Shown: positions 33,604-41,842 of the stretch, in pieces
How the letters are laid out: each line of letters opens with the position of its first letter
How positions within the stretch are numbered: the stretch's first letter is position 1
Source of the DNA: SM23-73-3 sp964580215
GTDB lineage: Bacteria > Zixibacteria > MSB-5A5 > SM1-73
Reading direction: 5' to 3'
Length of the DNA stretch: 64,000 nucleotides
NCBI GenBank assembly: GCA_964580215.1
Contig: CAZOJT010000005.1
Span: forward strand, 45,046 to 109,045
The notes under the pieces: generated by a model
Seen by the model: the letters and a program-made list of their open reading frames with translations, nothing else
Told to the model about the DNA's origin: nothing
The model's database searches: none
Program-made: the position numbers and the translations under genes

Positions 33604-34194
33604 TTAAAATTCTATCTTTTTAAGCTTCTCCTCTTCCCTGACATAGTAGGTGGTCAATTTCAAAGATGCGGTGATACTGCTTTCTTTCTGTTCAGGTGTC
33701 TGTCCCTCCGGTGGTCGTGCGGTTATGGTCACATTCGACACATTTGCCAGAAAAGGGAAATTGGCGATCCTGCTTAAGAAGCTCCCCAAGTTATGGTATG
33801 ATCCAAAAATTTCTATATCAAAAGAGCTAACGTTATAAAAGCTCATGGGAACCGCATCCCGGGGGATGATCTGAATGATTCCGGCTTGATTGGCAGAAGC
33901 GGCGGAATGCATTTGCATCAACAACTGGGGAATCTGCTTCTCCTCGGGCAGCAGGCGCTCTACTTTATGGTATCTTGTTAGAAGTTTTTCGTATTCCTCT
34001 TTCAAACCTTCGAAGCTTTTTGTCTTCATCTCCACGATCTTCAGATCAGACATCAGGTTCTCGTATTGGACCTGTTTCTGTTCTATCAAGGTGGTATTTT
34101 TAGAGTAGATCCTGGCATACCAGAAATAAAGCACCAGGAAGATCACCAGACTTCCCAGAAGAAGCTTTTGTATCTTTGGGTCTTTTAAATCCAT
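33604..34194 (-). CDS. pilO: Type IV pilus inner-membrane protein PilO
   Basis: The 196-residue protein has one N-terminal membrane helix (about 10-28), a periplasmic coiled coil (about 30-85) and a ferredoxin-like C-terminal domain typical of PilO (MSFYNVSSFDIEIFGSYHNLGSFLSRIANFPFLANV). PilO pairs with PilN in the inner-membrane alignment complex. The start follows directly on the pilN stop. Confidence 0.92.
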   Translation of the reverse strand: MDLKDPKIQKLLLGSLVIFLVLYFWYARIYSKNTTLIEQKQVQYENLMSDLKIVEMKTKSFEGLKEEYEKLLTRYHKVERLLPEEKQIPQLLMQMHSAASANQAGIIQIIPRDAVPMSFYNVSSFDIEIFGSYHNLGSFLSRIANFPFLANVSNVTITARPPEGQTPEQKESSITASLKLTTYYVREEEKLKKIEF

Positions 34195-34923
34195 CTATTC
34201 CCTCCCGGCGACCAAATTCATTTCAGCATTTTTCCTTTCATTAATTAAAGCCAACTCATGGACGGCGGTGTCAGCATCCGGGCTTTCCAACTTGGGCACA
34301 TAATAATAAAGATCGCCCACCAGTTGGAAGGAAAAGGTTTTATATTCCTTGACCTCCGCTCTTTTTACATATTGCAGTTCCATATTCTTAAAATATTGCG
34401 ATCCCATGAGTTGAATCAGAAATGAGGCTAAGCTGTTCAAAGAATAACTATATCCCTCTATGGTCACCCTCTTGACAAAAGACTCAAACCGGGGAGAAAA
34501 AATGGTGGTATCTGTGCCTGTATCGACAGTTGCCTCATTTTGCGATTCCTCTTCCATCAAAAGGGAGAGCCATAAATAATCCGGAACTCTTCTGCTTAAA
34601 TCCTCCAGCACCTTAACCCAGACCGTCCGGTTTCTGTCCAGGACATCTATGGCAGACATCCTCTGCAAGATATTATCCTTAAGCTGGGTCAAGGCATCCA
34701 CCAGCTCTATGTCCCTACTTAGCTGGTTGGTCCTCCTCTGTGCATCAGCAATCTTTTTATCCAGCGCTTTAAGTTTGATGCCTTGAAGAACACTGACTCC
34801 CGCAATCAACACCACCAAAATCCCGACAAAAGCGGCGATAAGAGTTAGGTTTTTATCAAAGGCGATGCCCCGTCTTTTCCCTCTGAGTTCCCTGGGGAGC
34901 AAATTGATCTCGATTTTGGCCAT
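34195..34923 (-). CDS. pilN: Type IV pilus inner-membrane protein PilN
   Basis: The 242-residue protein begins IEINLLPRELR, the short cytoplasmic motif by which PilN binds a groove in PilM, followed by a membrane helix (about 27-48), a coiled coil and a periplasmic domain (WLSLLMEEES, VTIEGYSYSLNSLASFLIQL). It heterodimerises with PilO. The gene starts one base after the pilM stop and abuts pilO. Confidence 0.94.
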   Translation of the reverse strand: MAKIEINLLPRELRGKRRGIAFDKNLTLIAAFVGILVVLIAGVSVLQGIKLKALDKKIADAQRRTNQLSRDIELVDALTQLKDNILQRMSAIDVLDRNRTVWVKVLEDLSRRVPDYLWLSLLMEEESQNEATVDTGTDTTIFSPRFESFVKRVTIEGYSYSLNSLASFLIQLMGSQYFKNMELQYVKRAEVKEYKTFSFQLVGDLYYYVPKLESPDADTAVHELALINERKNAEMNLVAGRE

Positions 34924-34924
34924 T

Positions 34925-35977
34925 TTATTTTGCCTTCCTTGAAGCTAACCCCACCGAGACAGCCAAAAGTGGTGCTATTCTGTCAGGCTGCACATCCTTG
35001 AAGATGTCCGGATCATATTCTATATTTCTCAAGGGATTGGCTATCTCAATTGGAATGTTCAATTTCGATTGTATGAATTCGGGCAAGAACGGAATCAGAG
35101 CGCCCCCACCAGAAAGAACGATCCAATCCACCTGTGGCACCTTAGCCGTGGATTTGAAATAGGAGAAGGCCACTTCCAGACCAGAGATCAACTCCTCTGA
35201 AGCTGTGACCACGGTGGCTTTGAGCATGTCCTGATCGATGGAGGTTCCCATCTCCCCCTTAATGGTCTTGGCGGCCAACTCCTGATTGATGCGAAATTCC
35301 TTCATTATGGTGTTATAGATCAATCGTCCACCGCTGGCTAAGTCTCTGGTGGAATGAAACAATCCGCTCTTGAGAAAGGTGATACTGGTGGTATCGAATC
35401 CGATGTCCATCAAGGCGGTCACCTTTTCCGGATCAATTTCATAATTAACGTCATATGCATTCAGGATGGCAAAGGCGTCGGTGTCCACGATCACCGGTCT
35501 TAGTCCGGCATCTGTCACCAGCTCCACATAAGAATTTAGGAATTCGTTTCTGGCCGCGACCAAAAGCACGTCCATTTTCTTAATCTCTTCATTCACATTG
35601 ACGATGTGATAATCCATAGTCACATCTTCCACATCAAATGGGCTTCTCTGTTCCGCCTCAAACAAAATAGCCTGCTCTGCCTCCATACCGCTCTTTTGAT
35701 CCATGGTGATCTTATCTGTGATCACCCCATGTCCGGAGATGGATATAGCCACCTCCCTCAACTTGGGATCGCATTGCTCCACCAAGCTCTGGAGATTGAA
35801 GATGATGATGTCTTTGTCTTTGATCTCCTCATCCACTATAACCTCCAGCGGAAGCTCCCTCATCCCCAGAGAAGTCAGGGTGAAGCTTCCGGATCTCTCC
35901 TCCAGCTTTACCAGTTTAATGGAGGAAGCACCGATGTCTAAGCCCGCCACAGTTTTTGCTTTTTTTCCGAAGGTCAT
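34925..35977 (-). CDS. pilM: Type IV pilus assembly ATPase-like protein PilM
   Basis: The 350-residue actin-like protein has the phosphate-binding VAGLDIGASSIKLVKL at the N-terminus, VTALMDIGFDTTSITFLK in the middle and VLSGGGALIPFLPEFIQ as the adenosine motif. PilM sits on the cytoplasmic face of the inner membrane and binds the N-terminal tail of PilN. It is the first gene of pilMNOPQ, whose spacings are 1, 0, 9 and 11 to 14 bases. No clear promoter is visible in the repeat-rich 1 kb upstream. Confidence 0.95.
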   Translation of the reverse strand: MTFGKKAKTVAGLDIGASSIKLVKLEERSGSFTLTSLGMRELPLEVIVDEEIKDKDIIIFNLQSLVEQCDPKLREVAISISGHGVITDKITMDQKSGMEAEQAILFEAEQRSPFDVEDVTMDYHIVNVNEEIKKMDVLLVAARNEFLNSYVELVTDAGLRPVIVDTDAFAILNAYDVNYEIDPEKVTALMDIGFDTTSITFLKSGLFHSTRDLASGGRLIYNTIMKEFRINQELAAKTIKGEMGTSIDQDMLKATVVTASEELISGLEVAFSYFKSTAKVPQVDWIVLSGGGALIPFLPEFIQSKLNIPIEIANPLRNIEYDPDIFKDVQPDRIAPLLAVSVGLASRKAK

Positions 35978-36963
35978 ACCAACTCTCTGTTTTTAAGTTT
36001 TGCCTGACAAAAGTGATGACTAAGAAATTACACTAATTGTGTTTTCGGCTTAAATTTTGAAAACCTTAAGCATCTGTAAAAATTTTTGAGAAAAGAAATA
36101 ACATCACCCCTTCTGGAGAAATTCCCAAAAGCTTTTGGCTTTGTATGCTCGGCTTATAACTACAATCGGCAAGCAGTAGAAGAAACTTAATTTCTTTCAC
36201 ATTTAAATGTCAAAAAATCTCATGCCCCTCTGAGAGGAGATCTTCTCAAATCAAATCATTAAACCAGCTCAAGAAGAATATCATTCATCAGCCGAAAAAT
36301 CATCAGACAATGATCATAATGTTAATTGGAATCTCACTTCCCTATCCCCTTCTTCTGATGCTTCGGGAATAGTCTTAATATTCCCCGCAGAATGCGGAGG
36401 AGAATTCCCGAAGCTTTTTGGCATCGGCATTTCCTGGAGCTGTTTCCCAAATCACTTTTCTTTCTTCTGTCATTCTGATCCCGCCAAAGGCGGGAGAAGA
36501 ATCTAAAACCCAGTTGAAAATCCCGCCAGAGGCGGGGATGCTGACCCCGCCAAAGGCGGGGTCAGCATGACAATCATGTTTCTGACACTCCGGGAATTAT
36601 TTGAGAAACAGTCCCTCCTAATGCCGATGCATCAAGAAAAAAGGAGATGAAGCAGAAGAGAACCATAGTTTTACTTTTCCGGTGCAAAAACAAGCTCATG
36701 CATTGGCAACTATTCTGAAGGAGATACTCGACTTTTAGCTTTCGGAACTTTATGGTATTTGATTCAGGTGGTGGCAACGGGATATTAGTTAAGCAAATCT
36801 ATGTGGTCACGACTTAAATTAAGGAAATTCTAAAGCAGTAAGTTTGTAGCTCGTTAGCCTTAAAGAGAAGTTTTTCTAAAAAGCGACGTCTCCTTTCTTC
36901 AGAAGCAGTGTTCTTCCCTGTTCGGGGAAAGTCGCCTTCCCATTTGCTAAGCGTAACTTCTTT
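35978..36963. other. 1-kb non-coding spacer between prepilin and pilM
   Basis: No gene supported. It contains an imperfect palindrome around 36359-36417 (GCTTCGGGAAT ... ATTCCCGAAGC) and the family 2 element at 36422-36629. The rest is AT-rich without named structure; the pilM promoter should lie in 35978-36300. Confidence 0.55.
36422..36629. repeat. Family 2 element, copy A (31-bp terminal inverted repeats)
   Basis: Left end 36422-36452 begins CATCGGCATTTCCTGGAGC and right end 36599-36629 is its imperfect inverse (ends CTAATGCCGATG). The interior holds nested GGCGGG palindromes and GTCATTCTGA ... GCATGAC sequence. Copy B is at 46006-46180. Confidence 0.8.
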
Positions 36964-37479
36964 TTACATCACCCCACCGCTACCTTTTTTTATCTGACGA
37001 AAGGTGAGCCTCACTCTTCCGGTGGAAGCTAAAACATCTATATCTGCCAAGTCGTCTCCCTGATTATTTTTTATGGTCACTTTCCCGGAACTGGAGGCAC
37101 TTCCATCCGGCTTGAAAACAATGGTATTATTGCTGAAATCGCAGTAATACATGGATACGTCCTGACCCAAACTAACTGTCTTTATCACCGAATCGCCGGT
37201 CTCATAGGTGAATAGATCCGGATTTACTTTGTCTTGGAACACGATGTATCCGTTCTGGTCATAGTCAAAATACAGCCCAACTTGAACTCTCTGGGAGATG
37301 GCATCAGATCTGGTCAATCGCATATCGGAAACGATATCCCGACTCTTGTCTTTGAATTTCAGTCTGGGCAGGACCCCTCCAAATTGAGGAGCCGCCATAG
37401 CAGCAATAACTCCCAGCACAACCACAGCGATCACCAACTCCAGCAAGGTGAGTCCTTTGGAATTCTTTTCATATCTCAT
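36964..37479 (-). CDS. Type IV prepilin-like protein (GspH/FimT type)
   Basis: The protein has a class III prepilin leader ending in Gly followed by LTLLELVIAVVVLGVIAAMAAP, with Glu at +5, so it should be cut and N-methylated by prepilin peptidase. I place the start at the ATG at 37479 because AAGGAGG lies 5 bases upstream, giving a 9-residue leader and 171 residues; an earlier in-frame start would put the promoter inside the gene. The C-terminal part (RLTRSDAISQRVQVGLYFD, later VLASTGRVRLTF) matches GspH/FimT minor pilins. A sigma-54 promoter precedes it, as for many pilin genes. Confidence 0.85.
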   Translation of the reverse strand: MRYEKNSKGLTLLELVIAVVVLGVIAAMAAPQFGGVLPRLKFKDKSRDIVSDMRLTRSDAISQRVQVGLYFDYDQNGYIVFQDKVNPDLFTYETGDSVIKTVSLGQDVSMYYCDFSNNTIVFKPDGSASSSGKVTIKNNQGDDLADIDVLASTGRVRLTFRQIKKGSGGVM

Positions 37480-37539
37480 CTTTTCCTCCTTCGAATTCAT
37501 CTTTTTTTGTCTTGTGTATTCTACTCCTCTGTCCCTACT

Positions 37540-37556
37540 AGCAAACCCTATGCCAA
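37540..37556 (-). promoter_or_regulatory. Sigma-54 promoter of the prepilin gene
   Basis: The minus strand reads TTGGCATAGGGTTTGCT: TGGCAT at -24, TTGCT at -12, with GG and GC 10 bases apart. It predicts a transcript start near 37529 and a leader of about 50 nt. An NtrC-type activator gene lies at 44235. Confidence 0.65.
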
Positions 37557-37560
37557 ACAC

Positions 37561-38062
37561 GTCATTTCAAATGTCCATCCCCATATAACGCAACCCACTG
37601 AGGCTGAATGTGTTTTACTTACGGATTTTTACTGTTCAATGAGAAGCTGGCTGAGGGGCATATTTTGAGCAAATAAACATAGAACCGAATCGACAGATTA
37701 TGGGGAAAATCCTATACTTATCCGCTCAAAGAGAATTGGGGCTCTGGAGTTGTCCGCAGGTGCCCTACGGGTACCGCAGAATCCACAGGACCGGCATTCA
37801 AACTAATACAAACACAGTAATGACTCTTACATGTCATTCTGACCCCGCCTTTGGTGGGATCAGCATGACAAGTGGGTAGACATAACGCATCCCTTCTGTC
37901 ATAAGGCGGGGACAGTCCGTATGGATCTTCGATGGGTAGCCGTTCCGCTAAGCTGGACGGGGTGGGGCTGAAAAAATGGGCAAACTCCACAAAGGTGTAA
38001 ATCTTGCCGATCAAGCTTTTGGTGAGATTGCTCAACCCCTTAGTGGACGCAAATAAAAACGA
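37561..38062. repeat. Non-coding spacer with GTCATTCTGA and GTAGCCG palindromes
   Basis: Holds a short GTCATTCTGACCCCGCC ... GGGATCAGCATGAC palindrome (37832-37870) and a GTAGCCGTTCCGC-TAAGCT-GGACGGGG relative (37935-37963) of the 27479 repeat. No gene. Confidence 0.6.
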
Positions 38063-38090
38063 TTGACAAATTGGGATTTTTGCTTAAATT
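38063..38090 (+). promoter_or_regulatory. Sigma-70-type promoter of the subtilase gene
   Basis: TTGACA at 38063-38068, 16-base spacer, TAAATT at 38085-38090; about 125 bp before the chosen start codon. Confidence 0.65.
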
Positions 38091-38218
38091 AAAAGAGGAG
38101 TAGAAAAGATGTTTATCTGCGAGATCTTCCAAAGATCTTGCGTGATCCTGTCTTTTGGTGGGATAGTAAAACTTTTACGGCTGTTTTGCTGACACCTATA
38201 AATAAAGGAGCAGTAATC

Positions 38219-39919
38219 ATGTTAATCTCTTCAATTTTCAAAAGGTCTGCTTTATTCTTTGTTATCCTTTGCCTGGTTGGTGGAATGAGTGCCCGAATAA
38301 GTGGCCAGGCTCCACAACAGCCCAGATTTGTTTTTCCTAAAGAGAGTCCGGTCCTCTCACAGAAATTCAAACAACACCTGGCAAATCTGGAACCACAAGA
38401 TAAGGTAAAGGTGTGGGTTTTCTTCACAGATAAAGGGTTTAAGGATCTGGAAGGTTATCACTCGGCTGTTGCTCAGGCGGAGAAAGCCTTGACTTTCCGA
38501 GCCGCTAAGAGAAGATCCAAGACCATGAAGCCTAATCTGGCTGATTTTCATGATCTTCCGGTGAATCAGGCTTATATTGATCGGATACTGAATTTTCAAG
38601 CTAAGTTCAGACAGAGAAGCAGGTGGCTAAATGCCGCCAGCTTTGAGATTCCAGCAAGCGAGCTGGAAAAAATATTGGACTTGAGCTTTGTCCGATCCAT
38701 AAAACCAGTTTTAGGAGGAAAGAGAAGACCAATCAGAATAGAAGCTCCTCCAGAAGCACCACTTGAGGGGAAAGGGTCGTTTTATCTGAATTACGGTGAT
38801 TCCTATGCCCAGCTTCAGCAGTTGAACATCCCTGCGGTTCACGATCTGGGATATTATGGGCAGGGCGTGTTAGTCTGCATGTTGGACACTGGCTATCGAA
38901 AAGATCACCAGGCTTTTCAACTGGCTTACTCAGAAGGCAGGGTTTTGGCTGAGTGGGATTTTATCAATGACGATGGCGATACTCAAAATGAGCCCGGCGA
39001 CCCGTCGGGACAGCATAATCATGGCACCTATACCTGGTCTACTCTGGGTGGAGCCGCAGATGGAAATCTATATGGGCCAGCTTATGGGGCCTATTTCATT
39101 CTGGCCAAGACTGAGGATACCTCGATGGAGGAGCCGATTGAGGAGGACAACTGGGTGGCGGGGATGGAGTGGGCGGACAGCATCGGTGCCGACATCATCT
39201 CCAGCTCCTTGGCATATATCGATTGGTACACCTACTCTGATCTGGATGGAAATACTGCGGTGACCACCATCGGCGCAGACATTGCTGCTCAAAAGGGGAT
39301 CGTGGTGTGCAATGCCATGGGGAATAGTGGACCTGGAAGCGGAACCTTACTCGCTCCAGCAGATGCAGATAGCATCATCGCCTGTGGAGCTGTGTACTCA
39401 GATGGAGAAATTGTCTATTTCAGCTCCAGAGGTCCCACGTACGATGGAAGGATCAAACCGGAAGTATGTGCCAGAGGAGTCTCCACTCGCTGTGCCGATC
39501 CCTATAATGTCACCGGTTATACCACAGCCAGCGGAACTTCACTTTCCACCCCTCTAATCGGAGGCGCAGCAGCGGTGATTCTCTCTGCCCATCCCGACTG
39601 GACCCCCATGCAGGTGAGGGAAGCCATGTTGGAAAGCGGCGATAACTCTTCATCTCCTGACAACACTTACGGCTGGGGTGTTCCTGACATTTTAGCCGCC
39701 ATCCAGTATAGCTTCTATCTTACCGGAGATGTGACCGGCGATGATGCGATTAACCTCGCAGACGTGCTTTATCTTATAAATTATCTTTATAAAGGTGGAC
39801 CTCCCCCCTCTCCCTTATTTTTAGGTGACGTAAATTGCGATGATGAAGTTGATCTTTCTGACGTGCTCTATCTTATAAATTACCTGTATCAGGAGGGACC
39901 TGAACCCTGTTCACATTAA
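38219..39919 (+). CDS. Secreted subtilisin-like (S8) protease with C-terminal dockerin-like module
   Basis: The start at 38219 is chosen because AAAGGAG lies 8 bases upstream and the product then begins with a signal peptide (about 1-30). The 566-residue protein has a propeptide (about 35-165), then the S8 catalytic triad: Asp223 in CMLDTGYRK, His268 in NHGT and Ser441 in ASGTSLSTP, with Asn369 (MGNSGP) for the oxyanion hole. The last 65 residues are two EF-hand-like repeats (GDVTGDDAINLADVLYLINY and GDVNCDDEVDLSDVLYLINY) of dockerin type, shared with three other secreted proteins here. It is likely an extracellular or surface protease. Confidence 0.93.
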   Translation: MLISSIFKRSALFFVILCLVGGMSARISGQAPQQPRFVFPKESPVLSQKFKQHLANLEPQDKVKVWVFFTDKGFKDLEGYHSAVAQAEKALTFRAAKRRSKTMKPNLADFHDLPVNQAYIDRILNFQAKFRQRSRWLNAASFEIPASELEKILDLSFVRSIKPVLGGKRRPIRIEAPPEAPLEGKGSFYLNYGDSYAQLQQLNIPAVHDLGYYGQGVLVCMLDTGYRKDHQAFQLAYSEGRVLAEWDFINDDGDTQNEPGDPSGQHNHGTYTWSTLGGAADGNLYGPAYGAYFILAKTEDTSMEEPIEEDNWVAGMEWADSIGADIISSSLAYIDWYTYSDLDGNTAVTTIGADIAAQKGIVVCNAMGNSGPGSGTLLAPADADSIIACGAVYSDGEIVYFSSRGPTYDGRIKPEVCARGVSTRCADPYNVTGYTTASGTSLSTPLIGGAAAVILSAHPDWTPMQVREAMLESGDNSSSPDNTYGWGVPDILAAIQYSFYLTGDVTGDDAINLADVLYLINYLYKGGPPPSPLFLGDVNCDDEVDLSDVLYLINYLYQEGPEPCSH

Positions 39920-40033
39920 TGTAGGTGTTAGACCACGCCCTATAAGTTCGTGAAGAGTAATTACTTTAGCTCTAAAATATTGCACAGTCCTATGCCAAGG
40001 GTCGCCTTTACCATCACGATCAAGTGATAAAGC

Positions 40034-40735
40034 GTGTGTGTGCGTTTTTTGAATCTGGAAACGTCCGTTCCAAGAGTCCTCGATATTGGCTGTGGTATAG
40101 GGTTCTCCGCAATAACACTTAAAGAAATAGCTTATAGCATCGTAGCTTTAGACATCTCTTATGACATGTTGGCGATTGCCCCGCCAGATCCACATATCTA
40201 CTACATTACCGCTGCCACCGAGAACTTGCCGCTCGCCGCTACCAGTTTCGACCTTCTAACGGTATCCTCGGCTTTTCACTGGTTTGATAAAAAGTAGTTC
40301 ATGAAGGAATTAAGGAGGGTTTTACGGCCAGGTGGGTGGGTAAGTATCTATGACAACTACCTCACAGCTCACCTAAAGGAATGTCCTGAATTCCAACAAT
40401 GGTTTTGCGAGATCTATCTAAAGCGTTATCCTACGCCACCTCGCTTCGCCGCCTTCAAGCCCGAGGACTGCAAGGATGCAGGACTTGTTTTTCTTGGCGA
40501 AGAGCCTTATGAAGATATTGTTTCCTTTACGTGTGACCATCTGATCGATTGCCTGCTGACACAGACCAATATCATTTCAGCAATAGAGAACAGAAGGGAC
40601 TCCTTTGATGGTGTAGTCAAATGGCTCCGAAAAGAATTGGACCAGTTCACAGTATTCCACTCTAAGGGAACCTCATCGGCAAAAGGAAGATTTGTTTTTG
40701 CGGGATCAATTACGTACCTTCAAAAGCAGATTTGA
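40034..40735 (+). pseudogene. Class I SAM-dependent methyltransferase split by an in-frame amber codon
   Basis: Two frames in the same phase are separated by one TAG at 40295-40297 (FHWFDKK, stop, FMKELRRVLRPGGW). The upstream part has motif I (VLDIGCGIGFSA) and LPLAATSFDLLTVSSAFHWF; the downstream part has the post-II motif VLRPGGWVSIYDN. Read through, it would be a typical small methyltransferase of the ubiquinone/menaquinone-like superfamily of about 234 residues. The N-terminus also seems short, since no conserved helix precedes motif I and no Shine-Dalgarno is seen. A decaying gene is the simplest reading. Confidence 0.75.
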
Positions 40736-40938
40736 TGCAAATTCTTATCCTACTTGTTACAATGCGTCGTCTAACAATAGATTGACTGCTCACTCCGTTT
40801 GCCAAAACTGCCTTGGGGCTTCACCAATCTGGGAAACGAGAACCGCTGTTCTAAATACGTTTAGCTAAAGCGACATCAACCATTTGAAATGCTTAAATTC
40901 GTTTCAAAATAAAGAATCGAAACCTCAACCGATACCCC

Positions 40939-41108
40939 AGCACCTAACTTATGTGCCAGTCGAAAAACTCCAATTGCCGTCATTGCGAGCGAGGCGAAGC
41001 AATCTCGTTTCCATACAAATCAAGGAGTTAGAGATTGCTTCGTCGTCCATATGGACTCCTCGCAATGACATTAAAGTGGTTTTTCGACAGACTCTTAAGC
41101 TAGGTGCT
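40939..41108. repeat. Family 3 element, copy A, with a CATTGCGAG palindrome as cargo
   Basis: Ends AGCACCTAACTT ... CAGTCGAAAAAC and GTTTTTCGACAG ... AGCTAGGTGCT are inverted copies of about 30 bp. The interior is the palindrome GTCATTGCGAGCGAGGCGAA ... CTCGCAATGAC (40979-41069). Copy B at 50693-50861 has the same ends but a different cargo. Confidence 0.75.
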
Positions 41109-41353
41109 CATAAATCGAGGTCTCCGAATGTAACTGGTTGGTTCTTTGCCTATGGTCTAACCGGACCCAAATCAAAGGCTTGGATTTGTAACTTCCTTAC
41201 CCTAACATGAAATGCTGAGATATAGGATACCTGGCAACACCCGCGATCGGTTTATCTTTCCTTTCTGATAGTTGTCTCACTCTTATTGATTTGAAGGAGC
41301 CTGACAAGTCAAGCAGTACTTTCATGCCGTCTTAACATAATACAAAAAAATCC

Positions 41354-41381
41354 TTGACAAGAGGGAAAATATAGATAGATT
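41354..41381 (+). promoter_or_regulatory. Possible promoter of the beta-helix gene
   Basis: TTGACA at 41354, 16-base spacer, TAGATT at 41376-41381. It lies 460 bp before the gene, so the link is weak. Confidence 0.35.
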
Positions 41382-41842
41382 TGCAATAAAGACACTTTTT
41401 ACTCAGCAGAAACTATAACCGAACCATGGAATTCGGGTCTCCTCTTTTTTAAAGTGAAGGACATCAAAAAAGCATTATGGCTTCTCTGTTTTTTAATGAT
41501 TTACCGTTTTGGGGATGTGTAATTGGAAAGCCCTGTGAAACTGGCATTTCGCTGTCACGATTTTTGGTTATCAAATCCTTTTTTGTGGCTATCCTTCAAT
41601 GGCATGTCAACTTGTTCATATCTAACCATGATCATAATCGTCTCAAAGTCGTGATTTAATTCTTTGAAAGTTATTGGTGAGTGAAAAATAACGAGATAGC
41701 ACCAAACCATAAAACTTTATTTGTACCACAGCTCCTTTAGGAATAGATTAAGAGTTTAACTTTAAGACAATTGGAGTGAATGGTTTTTGGAAGACCTCTC
41801 CTTTGATGTTAACCTAATTGTTTCACTTGAATGGAGGCTGCA

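Larger units (their letters stand above)
40736..41842. other. 1.1-kb spacer upstream of the beta-helix gene
   Basis: No supported gene. It contains the family 3 element at 40939-41108 and a possible promoter at 41354-41381. Confidence 0.55.

Noticed and set aside
36574..36777. 67-codon frame with a ASALGG segment resembling one at 46065
   Set aside because: The similarity comes from the shared ends of family 2 elements, not from a protein.
40295..40297. Pyrrolysine or selenocysteine-type recoding in the methyltransferase
   Set aside because: UAG is not a selenocysteine codon, no PYLIS-like element or pyl genes are visible, and the position is a non-catalytic linker.
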